From the NCBI GenBank assembly GCA_954871525.1, contig OX940872.1, forward strand, positions 14,407,180 to 14,471,179: 64,000 bases of DNA, in the 5' to 3' direction. Both the position numbers and the translations under genes were made by a program. The notes beneath the pieces were generated by a model. The model was not told where the DNA came from, did not search any database, and saw only the letters and a list, made by a program, of their open reading frames with translations. The DNA comes from Parietaria judaica (lineage: Eukaryota; Streptophyta; Magnoliopsida; Rosales; Urticaceae). Below are positions 56,401 to 64,000 of this stretch, piece by piece (positions within the stretch are counted from its first letter, which is position 1; every line of letters begins with the position of its first letter).

Positions 56401-57707
56401 AAGAAAGGTGTAGACTTCGACGAAGTCTTTGCACCAGTAGCGAGACAGGACACGATTAGACTGATCCTTGCCCTAGCAGCGCATCGAGGATGGGATGTTC
56501 ACCACATGGATGTCAAATCGGCATTCCTAAACGGCGACCTCGAGGAAGAAGTGTACGTTAAGCAACCAGAAGAGTTCGGCGTCACAGGCACGGAGCAGAA
56601 GGTGTACAGGCTTTCCAAGGCCTTGTACGGGTTGAGACAAGCACCAAGAGAATGGAATATACGTCTCGACAAGAGCTTGAAGAATCTTGGATTTGCTAAG
56701 TGCCTGAGGGAGCAGGTGGTCTACACCAGGAGTACCGGACATGAGACTCTGATCGTGGGAGTATACGTGGACGACCTGATCTTCACAGGATCCAGCGCAG
56801 AAGGCGTAGATGGATTCAAGCAGCAGATGATGGCCGAATTCGAGATGAGCGATCTCGGATTACTTTCAATAATAAAGACTGTATTACGCTGAAGCAGTCG
56901 GCCTATGCGAGGAAGATCCTTAAACAGTTCGAGATGGAGGACTGTAACTCGAGCAAGTACCCCATGGAGGCGAAGCTGCAGCTCGAGAAGGATGCTGAAG
57001 GGAAGAAAGTGGATCCTATGGAATACAGACGCATGATTGGGTGTTTGAGGTATCTCACTCATATCCGACCAGACATTGCACACGCGATAGAAATTGTCAG
57101 TCGTTACATGGAGAACCCCACAAGTTCACACCGGCAGGCGGTGAAGCACATATTGCGGTACGTAAAGGGGACGACGGACTACGGGATCCAGTACAACCTA
57201 GGAAGTGGAGCAGAAGTACTCGTTGGCTTTACGGATAGTGATTTGGCCGGTGATATTGATGATAGAAAGAGTACCGGAGGGATGGCGTTTTATCTCAACA
57301 GGAATCTAATCACCTGGCAGTCCCAGAAGCAGCAGACAGTAGCTTTATTCTCATGTGAAGCGGAGTTCATGGCGGCAACCGCAGCAGCATGTCAGGCTAT
57401 GTGGTTAAAAGGGCTACTCAATGAGATGATGGGTTCCGAGCAGAAACCACCAACTCTCTACGTGGACAACAAGTCTGCAATCGCGTTTATGAAGAATCCA
57501 GTGTTTCACGGACGAAACAAACACATTGACACGAATTATCACTATATTCGTGAGTGTGTGGAGAAACGACAGATCGTGGTAGAGTTCGTCAGCACAAGGG
57601 AACAACGGGCAGAAATTCTCACTAAGGCTTTGGCGAGAGTAAAGTTCGCAGAGATGAGAGAGCTACTCGGAGTAAGAAGTGTAGCAAGTCAAGCTTACGG
57701 GGGAGAA
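53440..57707 (+). pseudogene. Copia-2 gag-pol polyprotein (stops and one frameshift)
   Basis: From ATG 53440 one frame runs to about 56878. Domains in order are: UBN2-type Gag (LTKSNYAVWALKMRVNLQAQ); an RG-rich stretch; the knuckle CYSCEKLGHFASEC (54286-54327); protease (WYLDNGASNHMTG at ~54604); integrase zinc region (WLWHARLGHVN..CEGCMIAKQAR); integrase core (LVHVDLCG, VLRTDRGGEF, QQNDIVERR); RT with intact YVDD (GVYVDDLIFTG); then, in another frame, RNase H (FTDSDLAGDIDDRKSTGG, DNKSAIAFMKNPVFHGR). In-frame stops lie at 53938, 54340, 54934, 55165, 55777, 56143 and 56272. A small deletion near 56868 removes the YYLGIEV-type motif and shifts the frame. The last reading continues into the 3' LTR. 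Confidence 0.92.
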
Positions 57708-58236
57708 TGTGAGCTTAACCTTGACTTAGTCTGGGTGACGACCAGAAGCCAGGACGGGCAGAAACACTTGCGAGAAGTCAGCCCGGGTACCGACCAGAAC
57801 AAAGGACGGACAGACGTTCAGCTCAGCTCGGATGAACACATGAAGATAGTCCGCATAGAAGGCAAGCTCAGCCCGGATCATACGAGCAGGTCAGCTCGGG
57901 GACAGAAAGACTGTCCGGGCAGAAAAGGGAAAGTCTACCCAGAAAGGAAAGCGCGTAGCTTGAGGAGCAAGCAAAGATTTGGCGAGATTATTTAGGGTAG
58001 TTTCCAAATTTAGTGCGATTCTGTTAGCTAGGTTTTGCCTATGTGAGGTCTATATATACCTAGCAGTGTACTCTGTAAATAAGAGTCGAGTCCATTAAGC
58101 TTTTGTTTTTTTATCTCTTTGTAATTGCCTTCAATATTAATCAGAGAATTTCTTCTCCCAAATTCGTGTTCTTAAGTTCGTGTGATTCGTGGTGATTATT
58201 TGTGTTATTCGCAGATCCGTGATTTGGGATCCAACC
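57708..58236 (+). repeat. 3' LTR of Copia-2
   Basis: It starts TGTGAGCTTAACCTTG directly after the purine tract and ends GGATCCAACC, one change from the 5' copy's CCAACA. It is collinear with the 5' LTR throughout, with one 1-base gap near 58031. Confidence 0.93.
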
Positions 58237-58241
58237 AATAG

Positions 58242-60993
58242 TCATTAAACCATTGAAAGTGGATCGATTTAATAGCATTTAAAATTGTTACATGTGTTAT
58301 CAATGAAAATGGAGAAAAGCAAAAGAGATATGTAATTGGAATAAGATTAAAAATCATTGTGCATACATTTTAAATGAATAAAAATAAAATAAAAATACTA
58401 AGAAAATTAGAATTCTCCATTTGTTTATTCTATGGTGCTATTAAATCATAAAAATTATAAGAAAATGAGAATTCCTCATTCCTTGATTATATGTATAAAT
58501 TTATATAATTATAACTACTATAACAATAAAAAGAAATCAAATCCTTAAATTATAATGATGAAATTCATTGTTTAGATTACATCAAGAATTAGAAACTTAT
58601 TGGATGCCATGAATGGTTAAACTAAGACAAATAGAAAACTTGCATGCAATGGATCGATAGTTTTTCTTTCTTCATAAAATTTTGCATGATAATAATATAT
58701 TTAAGAATTGCAATAGAACTCTTTATGCATCAAAAATAATGTTATCATTTTTCTGCTTGCATCGATAATCCTTCTCGATAATCCTTCTCAAATTGCACAA
58801 GGCACTCAAGATATAGTTGATGTTGTCCAGATAAGTAAACAAAATCTAACTTTACCTATACCTTTTAACAATTAAGATTTAGTAATAACGAATGTAAGCA
58901 ATTATAAATAGAAAACTTGTATTGGTATTGTGTAGTTTCTGTTTCTTTTTAAAATTTTGCATAATAATAACTTACTTAAGAGTTACAATACATCTCTACA
59001 TGCATTAAACAATGTTAAATGTTTAGTATTATTGAGTTCAAGTCACTATTGGGTAAGAGTGAAATCTAAAGATATATATATATATTTAAAAAAAGAGAAA
59101 AAAAATCAATCGATGATTCTTTATTACTATTATTCTTTCTCTTTTATAACTGATATAGAATAACAAAATACATTTTAAAAATGTATGTATAATCACTCAC
59201 TTAAGTCATCTTCTTCAACGTTACTCGTGCTTTTAATGATGCACTTTTCTTTTATCAATAATATTCATGTATAATAGAAGCAATAACATATATATTGTTT
59301 TTCAACTAAAAAAATATATAGATTTGTAAAAATAGGATTTTTTTTTCTCCAAGAAAAGGGTATTTAAATCATTAGAATTTTTTTTTTTCACAAAATAATC
59401 TATGAAGTATACTTTAAATTGCTTGAAAAAAATTAAACGTAAGAAAGGAATAATGTATTAAAATATGTAAAGTAGAAAATAAAGTATAAAATTAAAAATT
59501 CAAAGCTTCTAAAAAATTATACCAAATAGGAAAATAATAGTCTAAAATAAACTAAAAAAAATTAAAAATACCAAAACGTGTTTGTAAACTTTTGTATTTA
59601 TATGTATATATTTAAGTTGCATGTAATAAATAACTGTAAATAGGATTAATGAGTGTAGTGTATATAAAATTCATGATTCTTAAATTCATGCACTTAAAAG
59701 TTATGTGAGTGGTAAATAAAAAAAGATAGATTATTATTTTTAAAATAGGATAGGATCCTTTCATATTCAGAAACGTTCAAGCACTACAAATTGAGTAAAT
59801 TTGAGTTAATATGATAGGATCCTTTCATATTCATAAACGTTCAAGCACTAAACATTGATTAAATTTGAGTTGTTGAAAAAAAAAAATTGTTTAAAAAATT
59901 CATAAATCTCATAATTTATTTTTTTCGTATTCTAATTCCATCACTTTCAAGTTCTTAGAAAAAAAAATGTAAATACTATAATATTACTCTGATACATCAC
60001 CTTAGAATTCTTCCTTTTATAATATAAAGATTGACATTTTGCATCGAGAAGATTTTGTGACCATATCGTTAACAAATTCTACAAATAATCATATTTATAA
60101 TACATATAAAAATAATAATCTATTTGTAAATTATGTACAAAATAGTAAGCAAAATATGGACGGTGTAAATACGGTGTAAATAAGGAAGCAAAAAAGTAAT
60201 TCGGAATTCCTTACAAAAAAATATAATGAAAAGAGAGTAAAACATTAGGACGAGAAAAACGAAAACTATAAAAAAGAAAAGAACTGACATATGATTTTTT
60301 TTAACACTTTACTTTACTTATAAGACGACAATTTACACAAACATAAAAATTTGATTACCTGCATGTAGGAAAAGAAGTGTGTTAAACATGAAGTAAATAT
60401 GCGAAGCAAAGAAACATACAACGATTTTAGTCACACGACATAAAAGAGCAAAGGAAAAAATGACCTTACTCATCGTGATTTTTTTGGTTTAATAAAAAAT
60501 GTTGTAAAGATGATGATCATTATTTTTTGTTTTTCCGTGGACACCCTTATTCAAAATAAAATACATTAGAAGGTGGAAAAAAATAATGAAAACAAGGAAA
60601 CAATTAGCTACAAAAGTAGAACAATAAGAGAGAGGAGAAAAAAAAAAGAGAACATATTACCAAAACAATGATTCAAAAGCCTCTATTTATTTATAGGCTA
60701 GGAGAAAAAAATGGAAAGTCATATTTTTAATTAATTTGTAAATGAAGGGAAACCGAAAGTCTAAATTCAATGGAGTAGACAATATCAAAGGTCATCGAAT
60801 TAATAAGAAAAGTAATAAATAATAAATAAAAAAAATTCTATAAAAATTAGAATTCTCAATGCCATGATCTTGTGATGCTAATTGTCAAGTCTCATTGTAG
60901 TAACTCATTTTCCAAATACTTTCACCATACTTTGACAAGTCACTTGTGAGTTCGTCCTATTATTCAAACTAAATAAATGGATAAATCATTCTA
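58242..60993. other. AT-rich intergenic region
   Basis: No gene was seen. It contains a 64-bp direct duplication (units at 59749 and 59813, sharing GATAGGATCCTTTCATATTC and AAACGTTCAAGCACTA) and many A or T homopolymer runs. The 68-residue stretch at 58957 is not supported as a gene. Confidence 0.5.
59749..59871. repeat. 64-bp tandem duplication
   Basis: Two copies lie head to tail with a few differences (CAGAAACG / CATAAACG, ACTACAAATTGAG / ACTAAACATTGAT). Confidence 0.85.
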
Positions 60994-61001
60994 GTATTAA
61001 T

Positions 61002-61486
61002 CAAGGTTCAACCTACCGAACTTGCCGATAAATCGCTTGCTGTTATCGACGGATTAATCGATAACTTACCGGATTATCGACGGAAAACTAATAATACTGT
61101 AGCTTACCGGTTACCGATCTTTTCGATGATTATCGATGGATTATCGAAACTTATCGAAGAATATTGATGAAAAATCACTAAAATATTTTTAAGAATATAT
61201 TTACTAAGTTTATAATGTTGATAAAACATTACAAATGCAAAAAATAAAATCCTTTCATACTCAAACATAGGTAAATAAAATTTAGTTTCACTGTCACATA
61301 TGTAAAAGAAATCATCGAATAGTGCAAAATTTCTTGAAAAATACCATATTTTTGTTATTTTTCAAGATGTTTGCCGATTTTCGACAAAATCATGGAAAAG
61401 TACTGACATGGCCGTCTTACCGATAACTACCCGTAAGACGGATAATCGAAGATTATCGAAGATAATCGTGGAAAAGTCGAACCTTG
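61002..61486. mobile_element. hAT-type MITE
   Basis: It is 485 bp with inverted ends CAAGGTTCAAC / GTCGAACCTTG and a perfect 8-bp duplication GTATTAAT (60994-61001 and 61487-61494). The interior near both ends is rich in CGATAA/TTATCG words, so it folds back. It has no coding capacity. The duplication length points to hAT. Confidence 0.82.
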
Positions 61487-61494
61487 GTATTAAT

Positions 61495-61851
61495 ATCCCA
61501 CGGTCTTAATTACGGTTTGAAATATATCCGTACTATATATTTGACCACGTTGGTAAGAAAATATATAGACATATGTGGTTTTTTTCGACTTTAAATACTT
61601 TTATCGCTATTTATTTATGGAGAATTTTTGAAATAATACTCGTTATTAGCCAAATTTTTATTAAAATATATAAAAACTCAAAATATTTATTACGACAATT
61701 TGAGACAAAATTAACCCCCCACTCTCCATATCTCTCTCTACACCTTACTATTAGCCCTCTTCTTCAATTTTATTATATTTATTTATATATTTTTAATTTT
61801 ATTCTATACACAATGTTAAATATTCACAAGTTTAATTTTGAATCTCTAATT
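61495..61851. other. unassigned AT-rich segment
   Basis: No supported gene. The 95-residue reading at 61573-61860 has low-complexity hydrophobic composition and no recognisable motif. Confidence 0.35.
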
Positions 61852-62383
61852 GAGTTATAAAAATTACTTTTGGAAAGCTTGTGAAGAGACGAATTCAATT
61901 ACAGGTGAAAATATATGGATTTGAGGTGTTTTAAATTAATACTTATAATTGGGATTACATATATAAGTAACTAAAATTGCATATAAGTACAAAATTATGT
62001 CTATGTAAATATAAGTAACTTTTGTAATTAAAGTTACATCAATGTAATCTTAATTACATTTATGTAATTTTAGTTACTTATATTTATTTAAAATTACATA
62101 TACACGTACTTTTTTATATAGCATGAGGCTTATTGTCAATTAAGAAAACCCCAACGTTTTAATTTGATTTCGTAGTATATTGCATAAAATAAACTATTTA
62201 AAACTCAAATTTTTAATTTAGTAAATTTTTTAGTTTAATTGTTTTCAATAAATGTAGTCTTAGTTACATATAAGTAATTTTAAAAAATTCATTATCTCAA
62301 AATACCTCAAAATTATATCTTCTCACATATCATCACTCTTATTTTGACAAGCTTTCCAATGATAATTTTTATAAGTTATCACA
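61852..62383. repeat. fold-back repeat with GTAACT/AGTTAC core
   Basis: The outer arms (about 61852-61930 and 62303-62383) are inverted copies: TTATAAAAATTACTTTTGGA..GGAAAGCTTGTG against GACAAGCTTTCCAATGATAA..TTATAA, and GAGGTGTTTT against AAAATACCTC. The core (61950-62100) holds several inverted copies of AAGTAACTAAAATTACAT-type words. No target duplication was identified. Confidence 0.55.
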
Positions 62384-64000
62384 ATTTTAAAACGTTATGT
62401 AAGAAAAAAATATAAAATTATATGATATCTCATAGTTGCATTCGTTTCTAAAAATTTCAAAAACAAGAAAGTTGTTCCTTTTCAAGAAATAATTTTAATT
62501 TGTGAAAGACGTTTCTCTTTTCAGTTATTTATCGATTTTAAGAAAATTAATATAACTGTAAGAGTCTTTCTTGAAACCCAATATTTATTTAGCGTTGAGT
62601 CAAGTTTTATGATTTGTTTTTTCCATGTCAAGTTGTTAGATAATTATTATATAGGAATGTGTTCGTAAATATGTCTTCTTCGGCGTTTCAACAGAGACGA
62701 TCTTAGTGTTTCACGTGAGTCTAACGGCACCGTAGTACAAATTGGTTTGAAACAAAAGTGTTGTTTGATATGTTTGACTCTATGGATTATTGAGGTGCGT
62801 GTTAGATATTAGGTTGTTTCAAATTAGTGTTTTATAAAAGTTATGATGATTCAATGATAGATGAATATGCAAGATTGATCTTTATTATGTGGCGATCAAG
62901 GGTTGTTGAAGCTTCCTATGATTTTTGTGAGAAGACAGCTCCCAAAAGCATTCCGATGTATTCTCCGTAACTTGACTGTCGTAAATAAACCCTTAACTCT
63001 AATTTTCGAGTTTTTTAGGTTTCTGATCTTAGAAAAAATCGTAGAAACTGAGGACATAGAGAAAGAGAGAATTTCAAAAATTCTAAACTGAGAAGAGTAT
63101 GGTTTAAGGGTTACTGGGCTCCTCTATTTATAGGAAACTGATCCAACCACTTTTGAGAAATTCTCTCAACAAATTTTGAGAGATTTACTCAACCATATGG
63201 AGATATTCACTCAAATATTTGATTTAATCATAAAATAAAAAAAATAATAAATTCAAAAACAAATCTTTTCAGAAATTAAAAAATAAGATTTAATAAATCA
63301 AATCAAATATTATGTTCAAGATTTAATTGTTTATAAATTTGCATTAATCATTTTTGAATATAATAAACCAATATTTAATTTTCTCTTATTTTCGATTTAA
63401 AAAGCAGTGTCATTTCCGGCCCTAGGCAAAAGCTATGAGTATCATAAATTTCAAACCGTTCGTCAGATTGACACGGTTAAAAAAGTCAAATGTATATGAA
63501 TTTAATTTCCTACAACGCTAGGGATTTTCAAGGAATAAATTCAATCATCTTTTCATAGTTCTTTGGTTTACCGGAACTTTTGTACTTATGCCACTATTTA
63601 GTGATCAGTTCTTCGTGACAACAATCATGAATCATGCCTGATTGGAATATTCTATGTTCAATTAACATATTGAACATAATATTAGCGGTGTCGTCATTGT
63701 GGGGATACAAAGGGAACAAATAGACATACACACTCGAGCTTCGGTAAAAGTGTAGTGCTTTTACCAACGTTGAATAGATTTCACAATATCTCTTAGCCGA
63801 ACTCTTAAGTGTGTATTTAGTTTATCTTCCTGACCACAGACGTCCATTGATATAATCAGATTATCCGAATCTAGGTTTTTGTATAAATATGATTTTCATT
63901 GAAAATGATGAAACTAGCTTGAATCTCCTTTCCTAAGATTCTTGGAGAATTTAATCTCAAGCGTTTTTCCTTTTGGTAAACACTTTGGCAAATTATACTT
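62384..64000 (-). repeat. probable LTR fragment on the minus strand
   Basis: On the minus strand a TATA box (CCTATAAATAGAGGAGCC, 63121-63138) is followed by a leader with pyrimidine-rich TTCTCTCTTTCTCTATG and the phrase AAAATCATAGGAAGCTTCAA near 62920. That is the layout of a Copia LTR R-U5 region. Upstream (63430-64000) are U3-like short repeats (for example CACTTTTACCGAAGCTCG, GTTCAATTAACATATTGAAC). The element runs off the window edge and no end or coding domain is visible. The 62-residue plus-strand reading at 62903 is a shadow. Confidence 0.35.

Larger units (their letters stand above)
52877..58241 (+). mobile_element. Copia-2: full-length but decayed Copia retrotransposon
   Basis: The body is 52882-58236 (5355 bp), flanked by a perfect 5-bp duplication AATAG (52877-52881 and 58237-58241). 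It has two LTRs of 530 and 529 bp, an initiator-Met primer site, one long gag-pol reading, and a purine tract GGGGGAGAA before the 3' LTR. My hand comparison of the LTRs finds about 18 differences (roughly 3%), so it is the youngest retrotransposon here. Stops and one frame-breaking deletion in pol make it non-autonomous. It lies upstream of HKT and is transcribed away from it. Confidence 0.93.

Noticed and set aside
61573..61860. 95-codon hydrophobic reading
   Set aside because: Low-complexity Phe/Ile/Tyr/Leu composition in AT-rich DNA with no motif or neighbouring gene structure.

Overview
This is a plant nuclear window. It is AT-rich, it contains one intron-containing plant gene, and most of the remainder is nested, decayed LTR retrotransposons plus small DNA transposons. 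The gene is an HKT-family (TrkH-like) sodium transporter with the three-exon plant layout. That points to an angiosperm, most likely a eudicot; the species cannot be named from sequence alone. Nothing bacterial, organellar or CRISPR-like was seen.

Layout. (1) 1-30.3 kb is a retrotransposon nest. A Ty3/gypsy element of Tat type ('Tat-1', + strand) runs from a primer-site-like motif at 3857 through gag, protease, RT, RNase H and integrase to about 22.3 kb. A decayed antisense gene follows on the minus strand (25.7 to 23.2 kb). Tat-1 gag is split by a Copia element ('Copia-1', 4648-14585, 5-bp duplication ACGTA). Copia-1 in turn carries a hAT-type MITE and a short SINE-like insert. Tat-1 RNase H is split by a solo LTR (17750-20510, duplication GCTGG). 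Another long LTR of the same family, truncated, starts at 26616. (2) 30.3-41.35 kb is a tandem array of ~150-bp monomers, broken open by a deleted Tat element on the minus strand ('Tat-2', 31597-40915, duplication CCTTG). Tat-2 is itself interrupted by a solo LTR (34453-37212, duplication CTCGG). (3) 41.7-44.6 kb is an old Copia pol remnant split by a long-TIR MULE-like element with a 10-bp duplication. A 5S-rRNA-like repeat fragment follows at about 44.7 kb.

(4) 46154-50505, minus strand, holds the only apparently intact host gene. It encodes a 483-residue class I HKT protein with a Ser-Gly-Gly-Gly pore filter and canonical GT-AG introns. Intron 2 carries a 1.28-kb fold-back MULE-like element with a perfect 9-bp duplication. 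(5) 52882-58236 is a fairly young Copia element ('Copia-2', 530-bp LTRs differing by about 3%, duplication AATAG) that begins about 2.4 kb upstream of the HKT start codon. (6) 58.2-64 kb is AT-rich and gene-poor, with a 485-bp hAT-type MITE (8-bp duplication), a fold-back repeat, and a probable minus-strand LTR fragment at the right edge.

How it fits together. Apart from HKT, the window is a record of serial transposition: satellite or Tat first, then Copia, then MITE/SINE, ordered by nesting and supported by target duplications I could match by eye. One long LTR family (TGTTGGACATATGTG start, about 2.76 kb) accounts for seven copies or fragments. Functional statements about HKT come from family knowledge; all boundaries were read by hand.
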